64,000 nt of DNA, taken from Apoda limacodes. Lineage: Eukaryota > Arthropoda > Insecta > Lepidoptera > Limacodidae. The position numbers and the translations under genes were made by a program. Every line of letters begins with the position of its first letter. Within the stretch, counting starts at the first letter, position 1. The notes below the pieces were generated by a model that was given only the letters and a program-made list of their open reading frames with translations, searched no databases and was not told the DNA's origin. Location: assembly GCA_946406115.1 (NCBI GenBank), contig OX291540.1:7932563-7996562 (forward strand). Reading direction: 5' to 3'. Shown here in pieces: positions 1-12,012 of this stretch.

Positions 1-1113
1 GGTCCGCCTGATGGAAAGCGGTTACCGTAGCCTATGGACGCTTGCAACACCAGGGGTATCACGGGTATCGTTCAGAAATCTAATAACTTCATTCTTAAAG
101 AACCCCATACTGTCGTCCTTGGTGTAAACCTTGGCAGGGAGCTCATTTTTCAACCCAAGCGTTTGCGGGAGGACCGCACTGTATACGACCAATTCGGTTT
201 TAAAGTGTGAGAATGAATTACCTGCCAATGGCGAGCAGTAAGATAGCAGAAAGTAGCCGTGGACAACATTTCGAACAATTGCTCACACATCCGCACACAT
301 CCCAGTGTACAAGCGGTAGAACACAAAGAAGGAGGCAAAGTCTCTCCTCAGACTTAAGGGATCGATACGGCAAGTGAGTTTCGAATCGCCGACAATTCTC
401 ACAGTCCGTCGTTGAACCGAGTCAAAAGGGCCAAGCTGGTATCCGGGTGCACCTGCCCAGAAATGGCAGCAGTACTTCATATGGAGCCGGACTTGGGACT
501 TGTAAAGCAGTAACCTTTGCCCCGAGCTTCGCTCTGTTGAGTACGCCAAGTTTTTTGGACGCCAGTTTCATCTTGTTTTGCAGATGATCTCGGAACTAAA
601 CATTGCTGAAGATGTCAACACCAAGGATCCCAATGCTCTTGGAGATGGAGAGAAGTGTGTTTTGGAATTGTAAGACCACAGTAAATGGGGTTTTCTTAGC
701 GGTGAACGGGCATTTTTGTGTCTTTTTAAGTTTTCCCGTCCCCAGTCAGAGACCTTGGACAGAGTGGATTAAAGACTAAAGTTCTTTACCTTCATCCTCC
801 ACAACGTAACGCGGGATGTTTGCACGACCCGTGTAATAAGCGTCTCCAATACTGTCATCTGCATAGCAATGTATGATGTTGATGACCAACATGTTATTGA
901 TATGCAGTAGAAACAGCGTAGCAGACAGCACAGAGCCATCAGCATGGAATGTCCACGCTATCAGAGTAACAACCGTCAACTACGGCTCGTTGGCGTCTGC
1001 CGGACAAAAAACATTTGAATAAACCCTCGGGCACTCCGTTAGATGGCAACTTCGATAGTAGACCCCGGTACCAGACCCGTTCGAACGCCTTCGCTATGTC
1101 CAGGCTACATGCC
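1..1113 (-). mobile_element. Jockey/CR1-type LINE, 3' half, decayed
   Basis: This is the reverse transcriptase and C-terminal part of a non-LTR retrotransposon, which would copy its RNA at a nicked chromosomal site. Reading from 1113 down, the frame gives LDIAKAFERVWY (RT motif A, catalytic Asp codon at 1098-1100), then SVLSATLFLLHINNML and YADD (motif C, 854-865). Further on come GILGVDIFSNV followed by a stop, KLASKKLGVLN, then the C-terminal LLYKSQVRLHMKYC...QRRTVRIVGD segment (283-549). The non-coding 3' tail starts about position 60 and runs off the left edge. Several stops and frameshifts make it inactive. It is 5'-truncated near 1113, where similarity stops abruptly. The clade (jockey or CR1) is inferred from resemblance only. 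Confidence 0.85.
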
Positions 1114-2015
1114 AATTCTCTATTTAGATTTCACTATAAACATTATATGCGAAATTTAACATCTCAATCCAGTATGCTGACCTACAAAACAGTTTTATCT
1201 TTTTAAGTACACAAACACCTAAAATAGATGTCCTAAATACGTTTTCAATACTACTAGTCATAGAGAGCGCAGTGTGGGCGACATTCCGTGATTTCTCACG
1301 CTTTGCACTACAAGTCATTCATTACAATTCCTTCGGGTAAAAGCTAAACGGATATTCCTTAGTATAGTATATTTTTTAATATTTTTATTGTGATACACGA
1401 CTTTCTGAACTTTTATTATTTTCTACTGAACTCATTCATGTTAATTCTCATGAACAACACTCAACGGGGTTATAAAGATGAAAGCACTTTTTGGTAGAAC
1501 GACTCTGACAGTAAAAACAAAAAGTTGGAGTCCCATTTAACGTGATCTCATTAATTTATTGTTAAATTTTATTTTAAATTTATTATTAATTTATTGTTAA
1601 AAACAACTAACTGACGTAGTTAAAATAATATGCAAGTAATTTAGTATCTTCTTACTGATTTTAATGTGTAAGGTAGAGAAATTTATTGTAATGATAAACT
1701 TTGACGTAAGTTTATTGATGCACCTTCAAAAAGTAGAAACGGAGAACTGATTCGTATATTTTAAGATTATTTTCTGTTAAAGTTAAGTGAAACTACGCTG
1801 TTAAATAAGATGTAACGTAAATAGGAAGTAACTAATCTAATTCAGAAAGTTGGCAAGCTTCAAAGGTAAATGTTAAATTTTCTACTTACTAATTAGCTTC
1901 GTACCACGTTAGTCACGGAGTTACGTAGTTACTTAATTTGATTGCGTTTTGTCTTTCACGGCGTTACGATCTATCTCGCGTTGCTCCTTTACGCGGCACA
2001 AAGTCTCGCGTGCTT
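1114..2015. other. A/T-rich interval, nothing recognised
   Basis: No coding fragment or repeat that I know is visible. Small open frames at 1015-1206 (+) and 1124-1318 (-) show no family resemblance. A slightly G/C-richer patch with TCGCG/GCGGC words precedes the minisatellite from about 1945. Confidence 0.5.
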
Positions 2016-2159
2016 AGTACAAGTGCGTGTAGCACAAAAGCTAGCTTCTTAAGTACAAGTGCGTGTAGCACAAAAACTAGCTTCTTAAGTACAAGTGCGT
2101 GTAGCACAAAAACTAGCTTCTTAAGTACAAGTGCGTGTATCACAAAAACTAGGTTCTTA
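2016..2159. repeat. 36-bp minisatellite, 4 copies
   Basis: Four head-to-tail copies of a 36-bp unit start at 2016, 2052, 2088 and 2124. Each begins agtacaagtgcgtgta and ends ctagcttctta, with one or two substitutions per unit. Because 36 is divisible by three and the unit lacks stops in one frame on each strand, both strands are open across the array (1938-2228 plus, 1964-2203 minus). The plus frame reads a 12-residue repeat STSACSTKTSFL. I regard this as a by-product of the repeat, not a gene. Confidence 0.9.
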
Positions 2160-2227
2160 AGGTACCGCACGCAGCATTTCGCCGCAACGCGTCTCGGTTT
2201 CAATCTGCCTCTGACTTGGCTCGGCTA

Positions 2228-2335
2228 AATAGCTGTTGTGATATGACATTTAGGACCGACGGTTTAACATATCTCTAAGGCGGTCGTCCATCCATGTACT
2301 GACCATAAACAAATGTAGTTGAGCAATTATCTGTA
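2228..2335 (-). repeat. Possible degenerate 5S-headed SINE fragment
   Basis: Read on the minus strand, 2306 to 2280 gives ggtcagtacatggatgg, close to the box C region of 5S rRNA (gtacttggatgggtgacc). It is followed by a stretch ending accgtcggtcctaaatgtca that resembles tails of Lepidoptera short repeats. The upstream part is too diverged to confirm. It may be an old relative of the better 5S-like heads near 12.7 and 14.6 kb. Confidence 0.35.
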
Positions 2336-2407
2336 CTATTTTCTTCACAATATTTTAAACACAATACGTAAAAATTATCATCCAATTTTTTTTTTGAAAA
2401 ATTTCAG

Positions 2408-2482
2408 AAGTGGACGGTGGCCCAGAAGTTTCTATTTCACTTTGCGTCCTGAGTGGCAGAGGTTCGAGCCGAAATTTTAAAT
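2408..2482 (+). repeat. Degenerate tRNA-headed SINE scrap
   Basis: A box A-like cggtggcccagaag (about 2415) lies about 40 bases before a box B-like gaggttcgagccga (about 2460), the spacing of an internal tRNA-type Pol III promoter. No body or tail can be traced, and it does not fold as a complete tRNA, so a SINE remnant is the best reading. Confidence 0.4.
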
Positions 2483-3507
2483 GGCGAAAATTTACGTATA
2501 TTCTTATTTACAACTTAATTTTATTTTAAAGTATTCACTTTAGCTTTTTTTTTTTAAACACCAACCTATTATTCCCATCCCGTAGGTACCTATTCTAAGA
2601 GTATGTAAAGTAAATTTGCTACTATCACGTAACACATCTAATTCTCAAAGTCTGTCAAAGTCAAATAAATCTTTTAAAAGTATTCATAACGTGTCACAAA
2701 TCGTCATAGTCACCAAAAATGCTTATAGTTACAAATGTACACATGTTAAAGCGATAAAGCTTTAATTACTGCACCCATAATTCAAACGCCTGCCTGAACT
2801 GTCAGTACGCGCTGTATCTGAAACCTCTTTGTGTGACAATTAATCGTAACTGACTCTTAAGTTTACCATTTACGACAAAGGTACATTTAAGTGACTTTTA
2901 TGCGCTGGAAAAATTAAACGATATTAGTGAAATTGTAAAAGATTTTGGCAACGAGCTTACTATTTAAAATTTGTTACTGCACCCGTATTGTATCTGAATC
3001 TGATTATTATTAACGTTCAGGTTTAGCCAAAACTTCGAAAAGACTTCCGAAACATTTAAATTTCTAACACACTTGCTCATAAATTGGCTCTTACTGTATC
3101 GCCTTTAAGTTCATAAACAGCTTATAAAACATCCGGGTCTTTACTTTACCATAACTGCATTAGTGCGTAATAGTACATTTAAATCCCAGCAAAATATGAA
3201 TAAATTATGTCCTTTTATTTTCCAACCAAACGTACTAAAGACGGATTTTGTTATGAACTGTTTTCCCCTAATGGAACTTGTGGGTTGAATTTTTAAAAAT
3301 ATATTGCTCGCTACGTCACAATAGAACCTTACTGTCCGAATATAAAGTTTGTTTCTTCAGCAGTTTCGGTTTAGTTTCAATTTGGTAAAAAATTGAAAAT
3401 AATTTAATAAGTTTCTAAGGCTTAAAAGTTTTTTTAAATAGCTTGGTGTTTAACTTGAAACCTGAGCTATGCCTTATACAAGTCATATTTATAGTACCGA
3501 GGAACTA
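2483..3507. other. A/T-rich interval, nothing recognised
   Basis: About 1 kb of A/T-rich sequence with homopolymer A and T runs. No open frame over 60 codons, no tandem repeat and no recognisable element was seen on either strand. Confidence 0.5.
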
Positions 3508-3965
3508 CACCGATATAGTTCAAATAGTTTAGCAAACTAAAGTGGCAATGGGAAGGCCACATCGCTCGTCACATAGGAAAAACAGGTTATCGAGTGGCGA
3601 CTACGGATCGGAAGACGCAGCATGGGACGGTTTCTATCAGGTGGACAGACGAACTAAGAGTAGTGACAACCCTAAAGTCAGCTGTTTGGTTTTAGTTCAT
3701 GTTTGTAATGATGTCCTTTGTCTTAAATTCTCTTTAGACGAATATAACATTTTCTGTTAAGGTATCCTTTTCTAAATGCTTACAAAAAAAGTATAAACAT
3801 ATATGTATTTAAATCCATTACCACTAAGGATAGAAATAAGTTTTTGAAAACCACATTTTCAACTACCTTAGAACGGTGGTGGCTAAATGCTGAAGGCAGC
3901 TACCAAGAGACATGGCGTGCCATCAAGAAGGCTTATGTTCAACAGTCGACCAATATAGGCTTTAA
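3508..3965 (+). mobile_element. RTE-type LINE C-terminus, split
   Basis: Two pieces of an endonuclease-RT LINE C-terminus lie in order. At 3508-3665 the frames give DIVQIV, then after a one-base insertion SKLKWQWEGHIARHIG and RWTDELR, matching the (KL)KWQWAGHIARRTD...RWTDDL segment of these elements. At 3868-3965 the terminal piece RWWLNAEG...TWRAIKKAYVQQ appears. About 200 bases between them (3666-3867) are not recognisable and probably represent an insertion or strong decay. A related copy with an intact frame is at 24505-24850 on the minus strand. Confidence 0.7.
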
Positions 3966-6900
3966 TGATGATACCAAATGCTGTCTTAATAAACAAATGA
4001 GTCTTACGAACGAACGAACTGATTTGACTACGGAATCCTAGAAAACGAACTTCCCAACCTACGGAGAAGAAATTGAGAAGCTGGTTTCCCTTATGGTGAA
4101 AAGCTTTTTAAAAAATTATTAAATAATTAAAAACATAGATAGATTAAGGGGTTGATCAGGCGGCTAATGCTCTTACAAAAGTCTAATGTGCTTAGTGTCA
4201 TTAGCATGGAATTTCGTAATTTAAATTTGATTAAATAGTGTAATGAAATTTATACGACAGGAACGGATTAAGTAAAGGGGCTAAAAAGTGGTTAAGAGTT
4301 CATTTAAAAAATAGTTAGCTATGAGCGTTAAAGTAACAAGTACTTTGGGAATGAAACCAATAACAAAAAGGAAGTTTAATCTAATGCGTTATAAAAATAG
4401 TAGTTTGTGTCAGTACATTAGGATTATTGTAGAAAATTACTTTCGATTCATCTTTTATTTAGATAATGGGAATATTTAAATTGTTAAAAATGTTTGCCTT
4501 TTACCGTCAGCGTTTTGATTGTTTTTCAAAGGTATTTGTGGAAATGGAGTAACTGATACATCAAATTAATGGTTGTTTGTTCAGTTAGTGTTTGTCTACT
4601 TTTAGGATAATTACTAACGTTTGTCAATGCAAAAGTGTTTGTTTTATATCAGTAAAATATATCATGTGATCTTAACTACCTTATTTTTACTATACTATTT
4701 ATTTTTAAACTTTAATCTTAATTCATAGAATATTATTTAGAAGTATAGGATGAATAATAAATTAAAATAAATAATTATATATTATTTCAGGTCTCAATTG
4801 TGTACCCTACACTGAAAGCCATTGATTCTTAGCTATGTCCTTTTTATGACCTATTTAAATATAATCATTAAAAAAAAGATATTAATATATTTGTCACCGT
4901 ATTGTCAAGTCACCAAAGTGAGTGCACTTTCATATATCGTACTAGCACTCTAATCGGCAACAATACGTCACTGTGACACAATATCTCAGTCAGCGGGGGC
5001 TCTTAAGCTACACTGACTCACGAGCAGCCTAAACTTTTTGCGTACACCTAGGACTAATACAGGCATAAAGTTGTCCTTAGTAGATACGAACAGACGACGA
5101 TGTAAAATTATAGCATAATATTGTGTTATCCTTAGCTTCGGATAGTGTACATATAGTACAGAATCCAACGCTGACAGAAACTAAAAAAATATAATTGAAA
5201 ATTTAAGCTACAATACTTGTACGAGAAGTTTTGCATATAATTTATAAGAAACTAGTTTCAGGATAGCTGTGTATAGCTAGTCACGTCGTGTACTTTTGTT
5301 GACCTTAATATTCGTGAGGCCCGACGTATGAAGCGATGTGGAAACAAATGAACCTGAAACTCCCACGTCGTCGTCCCTTCACGCCACGCTGGGTCACATT
5401 ATTTCTAGTTATTTCGGGAGTCTCTGGCGGCACAGTTTTTTTGTTTTACTTGTACAAACGGTCTGTCCTGCGGTAAATGCTTTTATGGTTCAGGCTTTTT
5501 AAATATTGTGGAAAGAACACTAACAAAAATATTTTTTTTTAATTAAAGTAATTAAAATTAAATTTAAAATTTACCTTTTGTTCATTATGTTCCACGACCT
5601 TACGATGTTTAGTATTTTATTTTATTATTTTACTATTAAAACAATTTACATATAACAAAAAAACGGTTTTACCGACTTGCATTCCGATTAGGTTTATGTA
5701 GTCATAAGTGTCACTCATCACACGTTGCTGCTGTGATCAGTGATATATAAGGGTTATAAAATAAAGATTACTCTACTTTGTACTTCGGGCTTTGACCATT
5801 TAACCACGGCCACTTTATTTTCGTAACCCGTTCAACGAAACGCAGCTAATAATTATTTATTAATTAAAACCAATTTTATATTTTCTAGTTCATGTGATTT
5901 TGTTACGAATGGCATGTTCTTGGAAAGTTTGATATACAAGCAAGACATACGCGTCTTGTGATTGATCCAAGAACAAAAAGATTCTTTTTGTTACAGCCCC
6001 AAACTTATCAAAAAGTATGGTTTTCCAGTTGAAGTACACAAAGTAATTGATTAAAAGATGGATACATGTTGGAAGTACACCGCATACCACACGGCCGAGA
6101 TAAAAATAATGTCCATGATCCGAAAAAACCCGTCGTTTTGGTTATGCACGGGATTTTGTGCTCATCCGCGGAAATTATTTTTCTTAGTATGTATAAGTTT
6201 TTGAAAAACTATACTAGACCGATTTAGATGCCGTTTTTTGCATGACATAGTTATAATCTCAGAGCAGCCATGTTTTGTATAGACTGACAGGGGGCGCTAC
6301 AGCAGATGTGCTTTGAATAAAATACAGTACAAATACATATAAAATAAAATTAGTTGAGTCTTAATTAAACACAGGTGTTACATGTAGCATTAAAACACTT
6401 TTCACTGAATACATTTAATAACAGGAGACCTATGGCTTATCCTCCCGAAATAATTAGAAGGTCGAGTAGCTTAAAAATATAAGCTTAAAATTTATTACTA
6501 ATTATTTACATACGTAGTAAATCCTTTTTGGAAATTAAAAAGCATTTACCGCTTGGAAATATGGTTCTTGCTTGTCGGAGATATTTTATTTTTTGTTAAT
6601 TCATAAAAAAGTAGTGTAAAATATACTGGAACCGGCTAATAGCATGCATAAGATGTGGTTCCGCAACGATTTTAAAATTTCAACATAAGTTATCATAGGT
6701 AAAAATCTTATTAAAAAAAATAAAACTTTTTTTCGAAGAAAAAGTTAAAGTACCCTTAAACTTTTTCTGTGACTTTTAACTTACTTAGAAATAAAAAAAA
6801 AAATATATTAAAAGAGCCATGTTTAAGTGGAGTTTCCATTAATACGATCGTTGTTAGAGTTCAAATTATTTTTTCTTACCAACAAAGTATCTAGTTTTTT

Positions 6901-7844
6901 TAGTTTGTGACTTACTGTTAACAAATTGCAGAGGCTCTTAATATGTGTGGATGTAATTTTTTTTATGATCAGTGATCAGATACGGAACAACTTCACTAAA
7001 AAAAAAATTATATAGGTATATGAAAAGGTTCACCAGTTCAAGAAAGTTTTTTAAATTTTACAATTTGACGATATCTACTGAAATTATATGTTTGGTAGTT
7101 CAATTATCAACTAACACTAAGAAAACTAAACAAAATCTTAACAAAAAGCAATTAAAGAGCTTGCAGCAAACATTATTGTTTTTATGAATTTGTCAAAGTA
7201 GCTGTTCCGCTCTCCGACTGAAAGAAACAAATCTCTGTGAGACCAGTTTAAAAAAGAATGCGGTAACATCAAACTTCCAAGTAGAAAGGTCATTGGTTAA
7301 CATGGTCTATCTGTGCACCAAATTGCATTCAAATTAGTTCATCCATTTATGCGTGATTGACTGAACAACATGAAATCATATTCACAAACCTACACATTAA
7401 CAAAAATATCATAATTTTATATCAGAATTCACAACTAAATGGTTTTTTATTGTTTGAGGGTTACGTAGGTGTATGTTTAAATTACTTACATAACGCCTAC
7501 ACTCTACACTGAAACCCTTACACTTCCTACATACACCGGTGAACGTGGTAATAAAGTAAAATCAAGGTACGGAATAAACTCGTTTCCCGGAGCACGCTTG
7601 GGTAAAACAACGCTATTTTTTAAAACGTTTATAACGGTACTTACGAGAACATGAAAATGACTTTATTATCCAACTTTATATTTCAGTTTTTTTAACAATA
7701 TCAAATAAGGTCATTTAACAACAATTACGACACTTAATAAAGAAATAATGATATAACAGTTTAAAGTAGATTTTTTATGTATATTTAATTATTCTGTGTA
7801 TGTGTGCTGTAGCTTTTAAAACTTTTAAAGTCTAACGTCTGAGG
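3966..7844. other. 3.9 kb A/T-rich interval without recognised features
   Basis: Short open frames at 4986-5168 (-), 5890-6090 (-) and 6972-7187 (+) encode low-complexity or unrecognised peptides and are compatible with chance. A/T homopolymer runs are dense at 5520-5640 and 6700-6810. A short G/C-richer word cagggggcgctacagcag sits at about 6288-6305. No repeats or element ends were identified, although old elements decayed beyond recognition by eye could be present. Confidence 0.45.
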
Positions 7845-7990
7845 ACTAACTGGTGCAAGCGGTATCATCGGACTGCCTGGCCGAAGCTCCTGGTTTTGAT
7901 TTCGGTATGGCGAACCAATATTGTTACAAATTGTTTATTTTTTTGTCTCGAGTCTGGATTGCGCTGCAACGATAGGCTCTCCTAACGTTT
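7845..7990 (+). repeat. Degenerate tRNA-derived SINE
   Basis: The head reads ctggtgcaagcggtatcatc (box A-like) and cctggttttgatttcgg, a decayed form of the box B region cctgggttcgaatcccgg. The body ends with tttgtctcgagtctggattg, which parallels the tail of the better SINE at 24100-24255 (tttgtcttgagtctgggtg). Both boxes are damaged, so it is inactive. Confidence 0.45.
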
Positions 7991-9353
7991 TTGTAGGACA
8001 TAATAAAAACGGTGAAACGAGGCTGATAGGAGTAGTCGGATTGTATTTTCCTCGGGATTAATATCGTGATTATTTAAATAATTTAAAATACTAAAAAAAT
8101 ATTATTATTAATTTATTAATTATTTATGATATTCTCCCGAAGGAGTGTCCCACACTCCTTTTCTTATAGACTAATAATTGGAAAGTGCAGCGTACTCCAC
8201 TTTAAAACTTGTCTAATCTAGTAGTGGTTATCAGTCCTTGCCCCATGTTATAGAAGTTTGATAATTTCTTGATGTAGTCAAGTGTTCGTCGTCCACATAC
8301 CTGCGATTCTTGACTATATTTAGATCAGCATGTGTACTAAAAGCCAACATGACAGGCAAGAATTCAATTATTTACCTATATACAAGGTCAATTATTGTAT
8401 GTTGTATTGTAGAACGCATAGAACGTGAATAAAGACTATGTTCGTCGGTAGTTGATCAGGTAACGGACCTATTTTTTATATAAATAAATATTCTTTCATT
8501 ACAATAAACGACCTAAGGCCTGGTGTCAGTACCAAACGGAAATACGAGTCAGATACACTTCTGTATAAGTACAATATCATCAATATGAAAAATAAGTACA
8601 TAATTATTTCCTCAGCCTTTGTTTGTCGCCAGGGAGCACGTAGTATTTATTTTATATTTAGCAAGCTTAAATTTTTTTTTTTGCGGAAATGCCAAGGTCT
8701 GAGCCATACAGCCGCGTATTTAATCTACTACATTGTAAGTTTATTCTAGATATTTGCAATAGTAATTTTGGTTTGGTAGTATAAAATTGTAGGTAAGTAA
8801 ATTGGTTTAAAGCTAATTTTTGGCAAAGATCGTTGAGGGGACGCAAAGTTCCTACAGAAATAACCATATCTAGTAACCGAATAACTTCAGCTGTAGACTG
8901 CTGTAACCAACTTTAATTATACCTGTAATAAGACTTACCGTAGAAATCCACTGATAACTGAATTTAGCGCGGGCGGAGCTTATTCCGAGTAATTTCTTTA
9001 AAAATTATAAAGAATAAACATTTTTCATTCGAATTTACTTTTAAAAATAGAACTAAAAGCAAAGTTTTGCTGTACTAGCGTTCTTTGGCGATCATTGGAT
9101 GTATGCGCCAATAACTTTGTAAAATATTTACCTACAAATTAGGATGTAGGATATCTCTGATCTATCTTTAAGGAAGTAAATATTTTCACTCTAACGTCAC
9201 AGTCCATATATGAAAATCTTATAATATTAATATTTAATCTTCTATCTTAATATTTTATTATTAAAAATTAAATTGTTGGTATGACATTCCTTTGACCGTG
9301 ACTGTATTTGGGCATCAGTGCTTCAGCAGTAAATCAGCTTCATGTGTATACAT
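7991..9353. other. A/T-rich interval with a short perfect hairpin
   Basis: No gene is recognised. A perfect 9-bp inverted repeat with a 3-base loop (aaggagtgt / acactcctt, 8140-8148 and 8152-8160) stands out in A/T-rich surroundings. The open frame at 8667-8867 (-) resembles nothing known to me. Confidence 0.5.
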
Positions 9354-10292
9354 AATACTATTAGCAAGCTATAAGTGAAATAGTATGTGATGTGAATAGT
9401 AATACTATTAGCAAGCTATAAGTGAAATAGTATGTGATGTGAATAGTAATACTATTAGCAAGCTATAAGTGAAATAATATGTGATGTGAATAGTAATACT
9501 ATTAGCAAGCTATAAGTGAAATAGTATGTGATGTGAATAGTAATACTATTAGCAAGCTATAAGTGAAATAATATGTGATATGAATAGTAATACTATTAGC
9601 AAGCTATAAGTGAAATAGTATGTGATGTGAATAGTAATACTATTAGCAAGCTATAAGTGAAGTAGTATGTGATGTGAATAGTAATACTATTAGCAAGCTA
9701 TAAGTGAAATAGTATGTGATGTGAATAGTAATACTATTAGCAAGCTATAAGTGAAATAATATGTGATGTGAATAGTAATACTATTAGCAAGCTATAAGTG
9801 AAATAGTATGTGATGTGAATAGTAATACTATTAGCAAGCTATAAGTGAAATAATATGTGATATGAATAGTAATACTATTAGCAAGCTATAAGTGAAATAG
9901 TATGTGATGTGAATAGTAATACTATTAGCAAGCTATAAGTGAAGTAGTATGTGATGTGAATAGTAATACTATAAGCAAGCTATAAGTGAATAGTATGTGA
10001 TGTGAATAGTAATACTATTAGCAAGCTATAAGTGAAATAATATGTGATGTGAATAGTAATACTATTAGCAAGCTATAAGTGAAATAGTATGTGATGTGAA
10101 TAGTAATACTATTAGCAAGCTATAAGTGAAATAGTATGTGATGTGAATAGTAATACTATTAGCAAGCTATAAGTGAAATAGTATGTGATGTGAATAGTAA
10201 TACTATTAGCAAGCTATAAGTGAAATAGTATGTGATGTGAATAGTAATACTATTAGCAAGCTACAAGTGAAATAGTATGTGATGTGAATAGT
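9354..10292. repeat. 47-bp tandem array, 20 units, with higher-order duplication
   Basis: Twenty head-to-tail units of 47 bp (unit 14 is 46 bp) start at 9354, 9401, 9448 and so on to 10246. Each begins aatactattagcaagctata and ends gtgatgtgaatagt. Diagnostic variants (gtgaaatag, gtgaaataa, gtgaagtag; gatgtg or gatatg) are arranged so that units 3-8 (9448-9729) and 9-14 (9730-10010) repeat the same variant order over 282 bp, except that unit 14 is a deleted variant. Units 16-20 are nearly homogeneous. Each unit contains atactatt and aatagtat separated by 16 bases and could form a hairpin. No long open frame crosses it. Confidence 0.97.
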
Positions 10293-10406
10293 ATACAGAA
10301 TTGTTTTAGCATTTGGATTGGGTTTGATGTTCCTTTACTACTTTACGAAAATTAACTATACGTTACATAAAAGTCGTTCTGTTTTAATACTAGGCAATAT
10401 CCAAGG

Positions 10407-10620
10407 TCGGCGGTGGCCTAGCGGTTTTGCTTAATTTCTCAAGTACATTGATTATTCACACCAACAGCTTTTAAGTGCAGGTAACTATCGTGAGGAAACC
10501 TGCATACTTAAAAAGAGACGTATGTGATGTCTACAATCCGCACTGGGCCCGCGTGTGGACTATGGCCCTCGGTGAGGGTAGGTCGTGCCCCAATAGTGGG
10601 GTGGTATGAGTCTAATTGAG
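10407..10620 (+). repeat. SINE or LINE 3'-end repeat of Lepidoptera type
   Basis: The sequence begins ggcggtggcctagcgg (box A-like), and its central part aactatcgtgaggaaacctg is followed by ccgcactgggcccgcgtg and ggactatggccctcgg, ending in a gtgccccaatagtgggg hairpin-like word. This order is the plus-strand form of a widespread moth and butterfly short repeat whose reverse complement is seen at 22445-22570 and 50255-50450. Box B is not evident, so whether it is a full SINE or a LINE 3' end is unresolved. Confidence 0.6.
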
Positions 10621-11015
10621 ACAGACAAATTTTATTTTTCTGGCAATAAAGAACTATAGGTTCCTTTTGGCTGTTCTCGGTAACAAATTTATTACTTGAC
10701 TAAATAAACAATTTAAAAGTGCTGTTTGAAAATCTACTTCAATAAAATACTTATCAGTTTGAGGTAAAGTCAAGAATATCGAATTGTATTTGGAGTTCGA
10801 GCACAATCACAACGTAAACCGCGTTAAAAATGCAAGTAAACAGGAAGACAATAGTTAATAAATACAGGTATATTAATTTGTAAATTAAGAAAGGATAATA
10901 CAAGTGCAAAGTGGCATGACCCAAATCATTAGCACAAATAGAAAACCACAATATACCATAGAAAAAAAAACGGGTTGCACTCCGGGAGTAGGTACCGGCA
11001 GAAGTGAAAACCTTT
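10621..11015. other. Interval with one unsupported open frame
   Basis: The 102-codon frame on the minus strand at 10754-11062 has several hydrophobic stretches but matches no family I know and has no supporting context. I do not call it a gene. Confidence 0.4.
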
Positions 11016-11136
11016 ACACACGATTGGCGCTTAACATTCAAATATGTTACAAGACAACTCATACGTGATATTTAATTGTACAGAACCAATGTCCTTAACA
11101 CACAATTCGCGCTTAACACTCCAATATGTCACAAGA
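11016..11136. repeat. Diverged direct repeat, 82-bp period
   Basis: A 39-bp segment beginning acacacgattggcgcttaac (11016-11054) recurs at 11098-11136 as acacacaattcgcgcttaac with several substitutions. The second copy follows 43 bases of unrelated sequence. Confidence 0.7.
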
Positions 11137-11303
11137 AATGTCTTGACTCATTGTATATTTTTGAGCAATATCCTACCTATATTTCTCAATAATGTAATAA
11201 GCTATATTAAACGTAATATATTACTATAGCCACTACTACTATGGAACTGGCTCTCTATCTTATCACACGTCTCAAACTCCTGTAACTTTCGTCTGACGAT
11301 CAG

Positions 11304-11452
11304 TCTGGCGCGAGTTTATCATTTTTTACCCATAACAAAAACTCACCTAATGTAAATAAATCTGACGCGAGTTCCGTCTTACGAATTTTGTATGAATTTT
11401 CGATCAGGACACGTGATCTGACGCGAGTTTAACATTTTTTACCCATACCAAA
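11304..11452. repeat. Three spaced copies of a tctgacgcgagtt motif
   Basis: The word tctggcgcgagtttatcatt at 11304 recurs as tctgacgcgagttccgtctt at 11361 and tctgacgcgagtttaacatt at 11417. The first and third continue together through ttttttacccata, and the middle copy diverges after the first 13 bases. Spacings are 57 and 56 bp, so this is an old tandem repeat of about 56 bp. Confidence 0.65.
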
Positions 11453-12012
11453 AAAAAGTGCACAACGCCTCTAAAGAAGTTTTTACTTCAAAAAAGGGGA
11501 AACCATACGTAGGCGTAATTCGAATTTGTCATTTATTTATTACAAAATTTATTGATAAAGAAAAACTTATACCTTCCCTTACAATAAATTGGAAAGTTGA
11601 TTTGATCAAAGAAAAGTACTTTTGTCCAAATGAACTTTTCACTGTTGTTTCTTCTTCACTTACTTCTTTTTTGACGGCATTTGAATAACAGTAAAACTTT
11701 TATACGAAAAAGTAATTTTTTTTTGTACTTTTCTTTTATTTTTAATGAAACGGGCATTAAAAAGACCTGGGGAAGTATGAAAATTATTATGAGGAGGTTA
11801 AAAATAAGCGAGGAGTGCTTGCACGACTTTTTCCTCGACTGTCAAAGGGTTATGTATGTATTTGGTATTTTATATTCACTTTTACCATCCAAGCGGCTGT
11901 TTAGAATTCGATAACTATGTGTGTAGTATTGTATGATTTCAACAGACAGGCCAAGTGTACATAGATATTATAGGAAATATAAAAAAAAAATTAACAAAGA
12001 AGCCATAAAACA
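11453..12012. other. Open frames without recognised family
   Basis: Plus-strand frames at 11458-11688 (76 codons), 11681-11914 (77 codons) and 11933-12118 (61 codons) follow one another closely. None shows a motif I recognise, a convincing start context or splice-site arrangement. They are noted because three consecutive same-strand frames in A/T-rich DNA are slightly unusual. Confidence 0.3.

Noticed and set aside
9354..10292. CRISPR array
   Set aside because: The 47-bp units are contiguous with no unique spacers, and the genome is eukaryotic; it is a satellite.
10754..11062. 102-codon minus frame as a membrane protein
   Set aside because: Hydrophobicity is expected from T-rich codons; no family resemblance and no context.
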